The position numbers were made by a program, and so were the translations under genes. A DNA stretch of 64,000 nucleotides from Solea solea (taxonomy: Eukaryota > Chordata > Actinopteri > Pleuronectiformes > Soleidae). Shown piece by piece: positions 1 to 11,329 of the stretch (its first letter is position 1; every line of letters starts with the position of its first letter). The stretch covers positions 18,924,452-18,988,451 of the forward strand of contig NC_081151.1 in NCBI RefSeq assembly GCF_958295425.1. The letters are read 5' to 3'. Below the pieces are notes generated by a model. It saw nothing but the letters and a program-made list of their open reading frames with translations. It was not told the origin of the DNA and made no database searches.

Positions 1-1492
1 GTAAATCCACCGACAGATCGGCGGACATATTTCACCGGCCTGCTTGGCGAAAGTTAAAATGATTTGTGCGTCGTCTCGAGCACCTTAATGAACAGTGCAC
101 TGAAGTATGGGACAGGCCTTGCTGATGATGCAGCAGGCCGTTCTGAGCCATTACGGTGACTCCTTTCGAAATCACTCACCCAGAGCCCTTAAATATTATG
201 AATAGGGAGGAGCACTTCATCATCAAGTCTCAACAGAGAGCAGAGGAAAGGTTTCAGTCAATCAGGTCCAATGATTTTTGTTCTTCTTCTTTCTGTCTCG
301 TCAGTGTAGAACGATGAATCAAGAGTTATACAGACCCTTTTGTGACTGTTGTCAAGGTCACTGTATGAACGCTGCCAGGACCATCTGTAAACTGTCATGG
401 GGGGGGGGGGGGGGGGCTCACCAAAAAGCAGTGTGTCATGATACATATGATAAGCACATGCACAGAGCTGTGTGCAGAGGGTGGGAACACCATGAATAAT
501 TCACTTCAATTTACTTTTTCAATTCAATCTGTGCCGGCACATAATTAACTTAATGTCCCCTCAGCAGCCCCAATTTGCAGAATAGTCCGAGCCGCAATAT
601 TTGCTTTAAACTGTAGTCTTTAAAATGTGATGAATATGCAAAACTTAAAAAAAAAAAAACTGGGACAATGGGCTGAGATGTTATCTATCTCGCTCAAAGT
701 ATGGGGGTAAAAAAAGAAGGAGGAGAAACTGGCAGAGTAAGTGAGCGTCTGTGAGCTAAAAATGGTCCTTTCAGAGGGGTATATTCGTTTTCACAATCTC
801 ACAGAAAAAAATGCAGGATTTGGCTGAGAGGGGCTTTGGGTGGTGGAGAAATGGAGAAATGTCCTATTTTGTAGCTATGGTGTCTGTAAACCATTTCTTT
901 TCATTCATAACAAAATAACACTACACGCAGGGCAAACACGGTGTATTTCCTCCGGAGCATAACACTGGAACTAATCTGCATTGGGAGCTGGATAGATCGA
1001 TGTGCACATGACTGATTTAGAGATGTGCGACAGCGTCAAACACCGCGGTAAGAGAGAAGGGAGGCGAGTTCTGCAATTACAGACGCGCACATTTGCTGAT
1101 GCACATGATGTCGGACAACATTCCCGGCGAGTGGTCTCTAATGCAGAAAGAGCAGGAGGTCCTGAGACGAGTTCCCTTCTCACCTCCTTTTCCTGAAGAG
1201 TTAATGGACTCAATCATCTATTTTATTACGATATTACGGTTATTTTTTGACGATATGTGATATGATTGTCATTATTCTGCTCTTTATTTGACAGAACACA
1301 TTTAAAAGGGATTACTGTGTGTGATATTTGTGCAGATCCGTGAGGGACAAAGACCTACTCTCAAGTCTGTAGACTAAGACAATAATTAGAGAGATTGAGA
1401 TTAGCAATGTTATCACAGTACATATTTGATTTACTGATGTTGATTAATTCTCTGCCTCTGTATCCTGTCTCTCCTCTGTCTCTGTCTTTTAG
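1..1492. other. prima1 intron upstream of the transmembrane exon (no gene seen)
   Basis: No coding exon is supported here. The stretch contains an 18-base G run (399-416) and ends in a pyrimidine-rich tract running into the acceptor of the prima1 transmembrane exon. The proline-rich exon that should precede it in prima1 is not visible, so it probably lies left of the window. The short ORFs here are poly-G artefacts or lack splice support. Confidence 0.6.
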
Positions 1493-1625
1493 TGGCAGAG
1501 CCCATGGTGCCCTTGTTGAGGCCCTGGTGGATGGAGATGGACTTGATAGTGCTCGGGACGGTTGGCTGTGCCTCTGTGGTTTTCCTCCTCTCAGCCATCA
1601 TCATCTGCTACAAGGCCATCAAGAG
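1493..1625 (+). CDS. prima1: Proline-rich membrane anchor 1, transmembrane exon (partial gene)
   Basis: PRIMA1 is a small type I membrane protein that anchors tetrameric acetylcholinesterase at the surface of neurons through an extracellular proline-rich segment. This 133-nt exon follows a good acceptor (tctgtcttttag) and reads, after two split bases, a short juxtamembrane stretch with a WW pair, a hydrophobic helix of about 22 residues (LIVLGTVGCASVVFLLSAII) and the hallmark end CYKAIKR. Mammalian PRIMA1 has the same CAS-VFL core and IICYKAIKR end. The exon closes AAG AG before GTTGGA, a weak donor, leaving phase 2. The first base of the next exon, at 6810, completes the arginine codon exactly. 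The upstream signal-peptide and proline-rich exons are outside the window. Identification is firm because both exons match and the neighbours agree with mammalian gene order. Confidence 0.86.
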
Positions 1626-4280
1626 GTTGGATGTCACTTCTTTTCCTTTTTCCCCTTCCCCTCCTCTTTTCTCTTTTCACGTCGGATTGTCAGAGTAGTG
1701 CGGGGGGGGGCAACGGTGATGTCATTGCCCCGCTGGGTCACACTGAGGTCAGAGGTTAGATAATGGAGTGGGTTGTAAATGTCACAGAGGAAGAGCCACA
1801 CCGAAACATCCGATACGTGAAAATTAATTTATTGGAGATGCGGGACAACCTGAGGTAGCATTTCTGTGTTTTTTTTAAAAAATCTGCATAAGTGTTTAAA
1901 GCTTCCGAGAGCGGCTGCTAGATCCATGGACATGAAAGCACGAGTCGAGTGGAGGATTCCCAAGATGCTGCTTTTGCAGCTGGGTCTGTTTCCTCCATTT
2001 GGCTTATTAGCGAAATGGCTGCGTGAGGTTTTGCCTGCAGCAGAACCCAGACCCAATTCTCTGTGTGACATTCAGACGGCAGCATGTCACACATGCACGG
2101 GCGACATCCACATTCATTCTCCCAGACATTTAACAAACACACACTTCCACATCGTGCGAAGCGCATATGCACAGAGCATTTTTACATGCATCACTCTGAC
2201 ATATTTACACACACGGCGAAGCGTGGCATAAACACTGAGCCTCACAGATTCGCGTGAGAACCAACTTCCTGTCGCATCTTATCATTTTTATGGCACGATA
2301 TTAAGCCCCGGTGCCAGTTATGGCTCTCCTCAGCAGCACTATGTTTCCCCTTGCTTTAAACAACAAATAGGCAAAGTCAGGCAGCGGAAGTAATGGGTAG
2401 TTGGCTCAGGAATTCATTATGGCAACTCTCCAGCCCCCTGTGTAGCCAAGGGGCACCTTTTTAATGCAGCAGTGGTAGGAAAGTGTTGTTGCAATATAAG
2501 CTCTAGCCCCAAACCCAAGTCATTATTTATGAATTAATTTGCGCAGTCATTCAGTCACAGGCTACATCTTTTATACATGCGAGCGGGTCGTGTCCTGAAG
2601 CTCTGTGGGCTCGAGACTGCAGACTCTGTGCCACGCCGTGCTGCCCGCTTCTCTGAATGAGAGGGGGGAAATAACACACAGGTCGCAGCTAGACTGGCCT
2701 CATTACACATTCATTAGTCAGCGGCACAGCGAATCCAGGGATAAATGTGATTCCTTTAGCCACGGATGCTCTAACCGGCCAATGTTGTTCCTGAGAGGAA
2801 GGTAGAGGAAACAACGCGGCGAAAAAGGGGGCAGATAAAATGTCTCCCAAAACAAGCAAAGGCAGTAATTGAGCATCTTGGTCAATAATAATGTGAGAGA
2901 GGGTTTAGTGAGAATAACAGCCAGTTATATATAGCCCTTCCAGCCCCTCAGTGCTCTGGGCTTTCCCAATGAAAATCAGCTGGCCGAGGGCCAAAGCCTG
3001 AGCAGCACAGACAGCAGAGGAGCTGGCTCTGCAGGTCCCAGCCCTCCTGGACTTTTGTGATTTCTTTATAATCTTTGTCTGCCAGTCATCTGTCAGAAGC
3101 AAAGAGGGCTGGAAAGAAGAAAAGAACACTTCCATACAATTCTATTCAGCGTCCGAAGAGGATTCAGTGTCAGAGATGCGGTGCCGTCCGAAGCAAAGCG
3201 CACAATGTATCCGAGAAGCCAAAACAAACAAACCAAGTGAAGCTTGGTGCTATTCCCAATCACTGACCACTGTGGGAGGCTTGTCCAAAATGGGTAATAG
3301 CGTATATGACATTGTTCTGTCTGAGGATGATACCCAAAATACTCAAAAGGATACAAAATGGTTTCATATCCAATATTTACTGATACATTCCATTATCTAC
3401 TCAGTTTTATTTTCAAATCGCTCCACCAGCAGTGTCAAAACCAGTGACAGATTTTTACAGTTTTTTTTTTAAATTGTTATTGTGATTTCCAGATGGCTGG
3501 AGTAATTGTAAACCGCTCAACACATGTCCCAATTTCTCCATGACACGTTCCCCAAACTTCAAACAGCAGCGAGCACTGTGATTGCACAGCGGCGTGATGA
3601 AATATTCATCCAACCTGTGAAGTCCTGTGTTGCCACCTGCCATGTGTCAACAGCACGGCATCTATTATTGAACATCTGGGTAGAGGTCGGGTTTTGAGGG
3701 GGGGGGGCCCCCAGCGCTCTTGCCCTGTGCGGTGGCTCCAAGCGACATGCTCGGTCTGAGCGGAGATTACATCCCGGGAGAAATAAACAGGACCGGAGTG
3801 ACCTTCCAGCAGGCTGTACATCACCAGTGTCGAAACGGAATTTTTTTTACGGCGCAGCGTGAAATAGTGGCCTGTCGCAAATATTCAAAAGTGAAATCCC
3901 CAGTGAGCCCAATATCGACCACGCTGACTTCGTTCTGAGTTGGAGAATTCCCAGACAGGCTGTAAACAATACCATCTGCTCCATGGTCCCACAGAGTAAA
4001 CTTTGGTATATCCTAACTCCCCGAGCTGCAGATGCATTAGCTGATCATGGATGGTTTCCTTTCCAGAGGTTTTCCCCAGGTCACATGGGGACACGGCCCG
4101 GCAGCATCTGTGTTACATAGTGTCCCGGACTATAAGATCCATCCAAGCTGACGGTCCCAGAGGACATCTCAGTCACAGCCTTGTGTTTTGTTTGGAACTA
4201 AATCCTTTAATTAGCATCACCTCCATCAGCCTTTAACCGCTATAAAGTAAATGTATAGTGTACAATATTCATTCTTCTTC

Positions 4281-4458
4281 CACATGAGGGTGGCAGGGGG
4301 CGCTGGTGCCAATCCCAAAAGGCAGGGTACAGCCTGGACAATCACAGGGCAACATAGAGACAAACGACCATCCACTCTCACACCTGCGGTCAATTTAGCC
4401 TGTCCAATTAGCCTAATTCCCAAATCTGCATGTTTTTGGACGGCAGGAGCAAACCTGG
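4281..4458. repeat. Dispersed repeat fragment of a common fish family
   Basis: The segment contains phrases I recognise from a very abundant teleost interspersed repeat: ggcgctggt, atcacagggcaacatagaga, ggtcaatttagcctgtccaa and tctgcatgtttttggac. It is diverged and has lost any clear ends. Family assignment is by recall only. Confidence 0.5.
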
Positions 4459-4689
4459 AGAATTGTCAGAATAATTGATGCTCAGCAGGTGTGATGTGTA
4501 TTGTATTCGTTTTCTTTCTGTTAGAAAATCAAAAGTCAATGCGTTACCCTTTCGATGATGAACTTTTAAAATCTTTGAATTTTTTAAAAAAAAAAGACTT
4601 ATTTCTCAGCTTAAATGATTCCATAACTGCGTTCCGGGACACAGGAAAAGATTACTTTCAGGATTATATTTGGTTTTCCTAAGTACGTC

Positions 4690-4765
4690 ACTACCCGATG
4701 CATACTTAAAATTGGCAGAGCCCGGGATTGAACCAGCGACCTTCAGTTTACGAGCCCAATTCTTT
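4690..4765 (-). repeat. tRNA-derived (SINE-like) fragment
   Basis: On the minus strand the segment reads GGTTCAATCCC followed by GGGCTCTGCC. The first string fits the tRNA B-box (T-arm) consensus. An anticodon-arm-like stretch precedes it, but no acceptor-stem closure or A box is convincing, so a functional tRNA gene is not called. A degenerate SINE head is the simplest reading. Confidence 0.4.
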
Positions 4766-4909
4766 TTCCTTTTGGCGTTCGTCAAAATCCCTTAGTTCCA
4801 CTCCAATCACATACGCTGGTATATACGGTCGAACAGTATTTCCGAATTTTCCTCCAAGTACCACCGGAGAAAGCTTGCGTACCACTGGTGGTACACGTGC
4901 CACAGTTTG

Positions 4910-5080
4910 AGATGTGTAAAGTAGTGTAAAGTACTCATGAGTATCGGCTCACCTCGCCAGAGCAGGTACTAAAATAAAGTTCCAGGTACTATCGCTAATG
5001 GAAAAGCAAAATAACCGCGCCGTACCGAGGTGAGTCGTGCCAGGACCATGTAGTGGAAAAAGCGCCATTATTTACTTGTT
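4910..5080. mobile_element. Possible hAT-like miniature element fragment
   Basis: Contains gtactatcgctaatggaaa, ccgtaccgaggtgag and tagtggaaaaagcgccat, phrases typical of short non-autonomous hAT-type elements in fish. Left and right ends and a target duplication are not clear, so both the boundaries and the class are tentative. Confidence 0.3.
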
Positions 5081-5999
5081 TTATTCATAGGAGTTTTTCC
5101 TTCTTTTAAAAAATGACACACTCTCATAAAGGAGTTATAACATGTCCAAACACAGCCTCAACAAATTCTAAACACGGCTAAGTTCACAGACGCGGAGACA
5201 TGGTCATTTGGCCCTATAAGGATTCCCTCCGTGCACGATGCCGTTCATCAAGAGTTGGACTTGCCAGTCGAGGCTTTGAGTGGGTAGGAGAGGAGACACT
5301 GAGCTAAGATGTCGCTCAAGGGTCCTCCTCTGTGCCAGTGGAGGCACTGTACAGTGTTGACTGACTGGGACAATGACTGTACTAACTGTATTCAGATCTG
5401 TCTCTGCGTTACATAAGCCAGAGCAGGGGAGAGCAGCTAAGGGTGCAGGAGCCACAGTACACTGGGCAAATATAATAACCACAAATGCACCGCGGAGCGC
5501 ATGAAAAGGGTGGCATTGAATGATAGCGCTCGTCACAGGCCAGTGGCGGCGGGAGGATCGTGTGTTCGCGGCTTTATCTCTGCACCAGAAAGTAGAGTAC
5601 TACAGCACAAGCAGTGTTGAGGTTACGTGTCGACGATATTCCCCAGCTGTTTTTGAGAGCCACACATTTACTCATTACTTAGTGGGCAGATTGCATCTAC
5701 CAGTCACAGCAGGTAATTGCCTTATCCCCCCGTGATGCAAAGCATCCGTCCCTCCTGTCTCCTTGCAAAAGTGACCTTTGAACACTGAGCTTATTAGAAA
5801 GGATTGTTGAGACCAGCGTAACCGTCCACAACGGCCCGAGAAATCAAATCAGTCCAAAGGTTAATAGTCTAGAATCTCTGTTTAATGACATGGACTTTTA
5901 GCTGAGGGGGGGGGGAATATGACATCAAATCTCTCCTGACAAGAAACTTATCCTCAAGTCGAGTTAACTTTATTTCTAGAGCACATTTAAAAAGGTTGA

Positions 6000-6720
6000 C
6001 CAAAGTCAGATTTAGTTTCCATGGGTAACTCGTTCCAAAGTTTAAGGCCCTGGTTTACTTCCGCAGACGTGCTGAAGTGCACACCGCATATCGCAGACTC
6101 TGGTATACGCATCAGAGTCCTGTAGTATCTGACTTCACCATCGGGTGGCGGTACAAGTCTGAGCGGGGCTTAATACAGAGCTCATGTCCCATTAGGGGCT
6201 CTGCAGCCTAATACTCCACCTACCGGTACATGCGTTGTCCAAAACCTGTGCGTCGATTACGTAAATCACGCCATGTGCATACGGAAGTATACCAGGGTCT
6301 AGCCAGATCGACCCCAGGGTTTTTAGTCGAGATTTTGGCACTAAAATCTAAAAGCAAACCTGTTATTAGACCTCAGAGCTCAGGATGGAGCGTGAAGGAA
6401 AAAGAAGATCCGAGAGGTATGATGGCGCCAAACCGTTAAGAGCTTTAAAAACCAGCAATTACATTTTAAAATCAATCCTAAAACAGTGGAGAGGGCGCAA
6501 CACAGGTGTGACGTGGTCTCTCTTCTTTTTTTCCGGTTAAAAGGCAAAGCGGGAATCGCTGGACAGATGACAGAATTACAATAATCCAAGGCGAGATGTT
6601 CTAAAAGCATGGATCAGTGTCTCTAAGACCTTGGCGATGAGCCGTAGTTGAAAAAGCTTGACTTAATGAATTTGAGAGCACTGTCAAATTGTACGCCAAG
6701 AAAGAAAAGGCCAGAGGTGA
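6000..6720. repeat. Degenerate dispersed repeat next to the last prima1 exon
   Basis: The phrases ttaagagctttaaaaaccag, ttttaaaatcaatcctaaaa, attacaataatccaaggcga and aaagcatggatcagtgtctc occur in this order in a well-known long teleost interspersed repeat. The copy is broken by substitutions and small gaps and encodes nothing intact. It ends about 90 bp before the acceptor of the last prima1 exon. Family name not assigned. Confidence 0.45.
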
Positions 6721-6809
6721 CCAAACACTATCCATGACTTCTGTTTTATTTCCATGTCGGTGAAGAAAGTTGAATGAAGTTCTGACTCTGTGACAATGTT
6801 TATTTGCAG

Positions 6810-6909
6810 GAAACCACTGCGAAAAGAAGAGAACGGTACGAGTCGCGGGGAATATGCCATGAGCATCCGTAACAAGAAGGCCATGGGAACAAACAACACT
6901 GTGGTATAG
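6810..6909 (+). CDS. prima1: Proline-rich membrane anchor 1, last coding exon
   Basis: This exon encodes the cytoplasmic tail of Prima1. It follows the acceptor tttatttgcag. Its first base completes the split arginine codon from the exon ending at 1625, and it then reads KPLRKEENGTSRGEYAMS, a basic stretch, and the end TNNTVV before TAG (6907-6909). Mammalian PRIMA1 tails read KPLRKDENGTSVAEYPMS and end NNAVV, so the match covers the whole 32-residue tail. The fish tail ends Thr-Val-Val, which fits a class I PDZ-ligand pattern, whereas the mammalian tail as I recall it has Ala at that position. With the exon at 1493-1625 it gives the last 76 or so residues of the protein. Confidence 0.9.
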
Positions 6910-7800
6910 ACTTGTTTTCAGGTAGATGCAGAACGTGACATCACACAACGGCCATCTCTCACCTTACCCCAAATACCTTCTCACACCCAGAATGCAACGG
7001 GGGTTCGTTTCTTTTCAACCCAAGGTATTCAGGTACCTTCCTTCTTTTGTTTGGCATGTGGCCGGGGACTAAAGACACCTTTCAGCTCAAGAGGAGCTGT
7101 AAAAGACAGAAGGGGGGAGGGAGGGGAGGCTGAAAGGACGGAGAGAAAGAGCTACGTGGCACAGCGGGCTGAACATTATGCTCCGAGTAACAGCAAGTGT
7201 TGCTGACAGGCTGGTTGGCTGCTGGCTGGAGAGGGACTGTCTGCCAGTCTGCCGCAGATCCAGAACCTCGCACACTGTTGACATCTGCAATGGAGCAACA
7301 GACAATACTGCAGCCCTGCTGTCACATGGGTGGCCCGACAGGACAGCACCTCACACTCACACACACACACACACACAAACACATACACTAAATAATGTGC
7401 ATGCAGTTTTTAAAACAGAGAATGCAACAATTTTTTTTATATTCCAATCCTCGCACCGTTCCATCTTTTTGTTTTTCTCCATCTCTGACGCCGATGTCGT
7501 GCGAGAGGCATGACGTTACTGTCGCTCCCTGATCCGAGATGTGGATTCATCTGACTATGCAATTTAAAGAAATCCATATTTAGAAGAAAAAAAAAAAAAA
7601 AAGGGATCAAAAGAGCAACAACTTCTAATGGGACATTCTGGTTATTTTTTACCATGCCAAAAATATCCACTCAAGACTCATTGTAATACACGTCAGTCGT
7701 CCGTCTATTTATTTCTGCTCTACTTTATTTCCTAATCTTCTACATTTGAATTTTATTTTTCTACTTAAAACGGAATAAAACTGTCTCGTAAGTTACTCGC
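6910..7800 (+). other. prima1: Probable prima1 3'UTR
   Basis: Non-coding sequence follows the prima1 stop codon. The first good poly(A) signal is AATAAA at 7774-7779; another lies at 11116-11121 and could end a longer form. The segment contains a CA repeat (about 7352-7388), a poly(A) tract and T-rich runs. Its extent is inferred only from the signal. Confidence 0.4.
7352..7388. repeat. (CA)n microsatellite
   Basis: A run of CA dinucleotides with two interruptions, inside the probable prima1 3'UTR. Confidence 0.85.
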
Positions 7801-8429
7801 ATCTTGAAGAATCTTGAACATCTTGATGAATCCATTGTGTGTTTCTTTCTTTCTTTCTTTCTTCTTTTTTTTTTAAGTGAATAATTTATAAACCATGTGA
7901 ATCATTTGTGGTGCTCCGCTGCTTTAAGCCTGCTGTCGGTTTTGTCGAGACGCTGATGCAGAAAACACGTTTTGTCATCAGTTGTTGTGTCTCTGGGGTG
8001 TTTAATATGCTCTTCTCTGTTTCCCCGAGACTTCAGCTAAAACGTAAAAACGGGGTTTTAATGATGTACTATGTAAAAAAAAAATAACTTTGTTTCTGTG
8101 CTGCATCATATGCTCGTCCCCCCCCGTCTTTGGTTAGTTATGTCAAAGCAAGCCCCCTAAAAAACATGTTAAACCTGCTTTCACACGTCACCTGGTTCAT
8201 TTTTTGTCGTTTCTGAGTCTTTGGGGGTGAGTTAGACGCCTTCAGCTGTGTTTTGTGGATTGGATTTGACAATCTTCTCTTTTCTTTTTTCTTTTTCCTC
8301 TTCTGTCTGTCAAGAAGGACTAAGCCCAGGGGACATGAACCCAGTGTTGACCTTGTGTGACGGGTGAGAGACAGGAGACTTAGCCAATTGCCAGAGATCA
8401 GGTTGCACAGAGGATGGCCTCAGTAGGGA

Positions 8430-8453
8430 TGTGTGTGTGTGTGTGTATGTGTG
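8430..8453. repeat. (GT)n microsatellite
   Basis: A GT run interrupted once by AT. It directly precedes a dispersed repeat copy, and the same pairing occurs with the related copy near 32.7 kb, where a GT-rich stretch also lies adjacent. Confidence 0.8.
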
Positions 8454-8477
8454 GGTATACATACTTGTATTTTTTTT

Positions 8478-8632
8478 TAGTTCTTTAGCACTTTTTCTGG
8501 CGTAAACACTGACCTTGTCAGGACCAGTAGTCCTCATTGAGACCAAAACCTGGTTTGAACACTAATTTTTGAAGATTTATTAAGTTTAGGGTTTAAATTA
8601 GGTTAAATGTAGGGTTGGAGATCCTGGAAAAA
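8478..8632. repeat. Dispersed repeat, copy A (related to 32690-32860)
   Basis: Shares with 32690-32860 the core act-gacctt-tca, ggaccagt(a/g)gtcctcat, then a ggtt stretch and ttaagtttaggg. This family is common in fish genomes and contains no coding sequence. Ends are not defined. Confidence 0.55.
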
Positions 8633-8652
8633 CAGTTAAGGAATACTTCACC

Positions 8653-9950
8653 GATTAGCATTTAGCTTTGTATTACGAGAATAGGGCTAGTATTTTTGAA
8701 AAATTGTGCTTCCCAAACTCAGTTTCCCCTGAGTCGAGAAATATCTTCCTTATTTTCTTTGTTACGCGCTAATTCCGTACTTTTTAGACTCATAGGGGGA
8801 CGGGACCTCATTCCCAGAATGTAAACGACGTCCGCCATTGTTGCTAACTGCTAAAAGTTACGGTAACAGGACCAAGTGTCACTGGTGGGCACGTAACAAA
8901 GAAAAGAATGAAGATATTTCTAATGTAAACAGCGTCCGCCATCTTTGCTAACTGCTAACAGTTACGCTAACAGGACCAAGTGTCACTGGTGGGCACGTAA
9001 CAAAGAAAAGAATGAAGATATTTCTAATGTAAACAGCGTCCGCCATCTTTGCTAACTGCTAACAGTTACACTAACAGGACCAAGTGTCACTGGTGGGTAC
9101 GTAACAAAAGAAAAGAATGAAGATATTTCTAATGTAAACGGTGTCCGCCATCTTTGCTAACTGCTAACAGTTACACTAACAGGACCAAGTGTCACTGGTG
9201 GGTACGTAACAAAAGAAAAGAATGAAGATATTTCTAATGTAAACAGTGTCCCCCATCTTTGCTAACTGCTAACAGTTACACTAACTGGACCAAGTGTCAC
9301 TGGTGGGTACGTAACAAAAGAAAAGAATGAAGATATTTCTAATGTAAACAGTGTCCCCCATCTTTGCTAACTGCTAACAGTTACACTAACAGGACCAAGT
9401 GTCACTGGTGGGTACGTAACAAAAGAAAAGAATGAAGATATTTCTAATGTAAACAGCGTCCGCCATCTTTGCTAACTGCTAACAGTTACACTAACAGGAC
9501 CAAGTGTCACTGGTGGGTACGTAACAAAAGAAAAGAATGAAGATATTTCTAATGTAAACGGTGTCCGCCATCTTTGCTAACTGCTAACAGTTACACTAAC
9601 AGGACCAAGTGTCACTGGTGGGTACGTAACAAAAGAAAAGAATGAAGATATTTCTAATGTAAACAGTGTCCCCCATCTTTGCTAACTGCTAACAGTTACA
9701 CTAACTGGACCAAGTGTCACTGGTGGGTACGTAACAAAAGAAAAGAATGAAGATATTTCTAATGTAAACAGTGTCCCCCATCTTTGCTAACTGCTAACAG
9801 TAACGCTAACAGGACCAAGTGTCACTGGTGGCCACGTAACAAAAGAAAAGAATGAAGATATTCCTCAACTCAGGGGAAACTGAGGTTGGGAAGCACAATT
9901 TTTTCAAAAATACTACCCCTATTCTAGTAATACAAAGCTAAATGCTAATC
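8653..9950. mobile_element. Foldback-type element with about 115-bp inverted arms
   Basis: The left arm 8653-8766 (starting gattagcatttagctttgta) is the reverse complement of the right arm 9835-9950 (ending tacaaagctaaatgctaatc), with only scattered mismatches and small indels. The arms extend inward to the motif cgtaac/gttacg. Between them lies a tandem array of 104-105-bp units (8821-9861). No transposase ORF is present, so this is a non-autonomous, foldback-like or MITE-like insertion. A clear target-site duplication was not found. Confidence 0.8.
8821..9861. repeat. Tandem satellite array, about 10 units of 104-105 bp
   Basis: Units begin at gtaaac at 8821, 8925, 9029, 9134, 9239, 9344, 9449, 9554, 9659 and 9764. 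Each contains tccgccatctttgctaactg (or tccccca), then aggaccaagtgtcactggtg, cgtaacaaaagaaaagaatg and aagatatttctaat. The first three steps are 104, 104 and 105 bp; later units add one A. Units 4-6 recur as units 8-10 (gtgtccgcc, gtgtccccc, gtgtccccc order), suggesting a block duplication of several units. Not CRISPR: there are no unique spacers. Confidence 0.9.
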
Positions 9951-11240
9951 CAACACGTGTTGTTGGCACCTTTTCTGCCGTACCGTTGCTGCAACTGTCT
10001 CGTTGGATTTAGCAAGCTAGCATAAGCTCAGGCGTTGTATTCTGAGCAGGATTAGCAGAGGGGTAGAAGTGGCAGATGGCAGATGGCAGTTTGATTGATG
10101 CGTCACGAGCCAATTCATTAATTCGAGTTGTTCATTATGATTTGGATGGTGTTTTTACAGGCCTGTCCGCTCCACAGGTGATTTCATTTTTTTTTTTTAT
10201 TTCTGTGACACTGCATTAATTCATTTGTTACAACCGGGTGTGAAGAGAATTTTACTGTAAAAAAAATAAAAATACTCCAAAACATAATCTCTCACCCCAC
10301 CTTTAAGGTTAGAATTAGGCATTAGCTGCATTGTAGTTCATTTCAGGGACGTCGCTTTGTTTAGGCTGTCTAAATGGAATAGAATACACTGCAGTGTCCT
10401 CAGAAGAATAGCTGTGTCTGTGTCTGTGTGTGAGTGAGACTCAGCGCTGTCACTGGTATCCTCCACATCCCTGGAAAAACACAACTGAGCTGAAATGGAG
10501 CATCACTCAATGCTGCTGTGCTTTTTTTTTTTTTTTTTTACATAAAATCTGTGTGTCTCTAAGCTTGCGCGTGCGTGCGTGTGTGTGTGTATTTGCGTGT
10601 GCATTCGGTTATGTGTGTCTCTGACTGTCTGTGTGTCTGTCTGTCTGTCTGTGAGTGTGCATGCAGATGAGTGTACTCAGTGAGAGTGGGCTGCGCTCTG
10701 TGGCTGTCAGTTAGGTATAAGAAATTTGGAGGAAAAAAAAAAAACAACAACAACCACACGCTTGCATCTGAACATGCACAAGTATTAGCTATTAACAGTA
10801 TACACCCATACCCCCGCCCCGCCGTGTACCTATCTGAGAGAAATGAAGGATGCATGAATGTAAATATTGATATTTAAATATCTGCCTTCTGACTGTTAAT
10901 TCATGTACAGTGTAACGGAACATAATGTTTATACATAGCGACACTTAAACAAAAATGTGCTACCATTTAGAATCAATGTCAATGTTGTCATGTTGATGGA
11001 GGAAGCCATTCGTGTATATATGGCAATCAATAGTACACACACAATTTATGCATTATACCAAACAGATAGAGAGATGTGTATACGTTGTTTTCATTGCTGG
11101 AGTTTTTCAGTTGTAAATAAAACTGTACATAATAACTGACTTACAGTCTGTTGTGTCTAAGGAGGTGCTGATAATGGATGTTGTTATATCTATATTTGAG
11201 CCGATACTGAAATGTGACATCATCAGATTGCCGGCCACTG
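9951..11240. other. Intergenic sequence with simple repeats
   Basis: No gene is supported. The stretch holds T- and A-rich tracts and a GT/TCTG-rich zone at about 10568-10660. A candidate poly(A) signal AATAAA lies at 11116-11121 on the plus strand and could serve a long prima1 3'UTR form. Confidence 0.45.
10568..10660. repeat. Compound (GT)n/(TCTG)n simple repeat
   Basis: Alternating gcgtgc, gtgtgt and ctgtctgt runs. ORFs called across it are artefacts of the repeat. Confidence 0.75.
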
Positions 11241-11270
11241 ATTGGTCAGAGAGTGTCGTCACTGACCAAT
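11241..11270. promoter_or_regulatory. Inverted pair of CCAAT boxes
   Basis: The sequence attggtcag (11241-11249) is followed after 12 bases by its exact reverse complement ctgaccaat (11262-11270). Both arms contain an ATTGG/CCAAT core, the binding motif of NF-Y. It lies just upstream of the GC-rich island at 11.33-12.14 kb, so it could be promoter sequence or part of an inserted element. Function is inferred. Confidence 0.35.
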
Positions 11271-11329
11271 TGTAGATCAGTTAAAGAGGCTTAAAAATCC
11301 TGAAAACGTGCGTTAATCTTCCTTAGTGA

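Larger units (their letters stand above)
1626..6809. other. prima1 intron, repeat-rich
   Basis: This is the 5.2-kb intron between the two prima1 exons of the window. It holds several dispersed fish-type repeats, listed separately (4281-4458, 4690-4765, 4910-5080, about 6000-6720). No other exon is supported. The many short ORFs have no splice context or recognisable domain. Confidence 0.6.

Noticed and set aside
4690..4765. Minus-strand tRNA gene
   Set aside because: Only the B-box/T-arm half fits; no acceptor-stem pairing or A box could be drawn.
8821..9861. Regularly spaced repeats that might suggest a CRISPR array
   Set aside because: The whole 104-105-bp unit repeats with no unique spacers, the genome is vertebrate, and the array sits between inverted arms of a foldback element.
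10559..10855. 98-codon minus-strand ORF
   Set aside because: Most of it is translated GT/TCTG simple repeat (THTHTRTH, QTDRQTHRQ).
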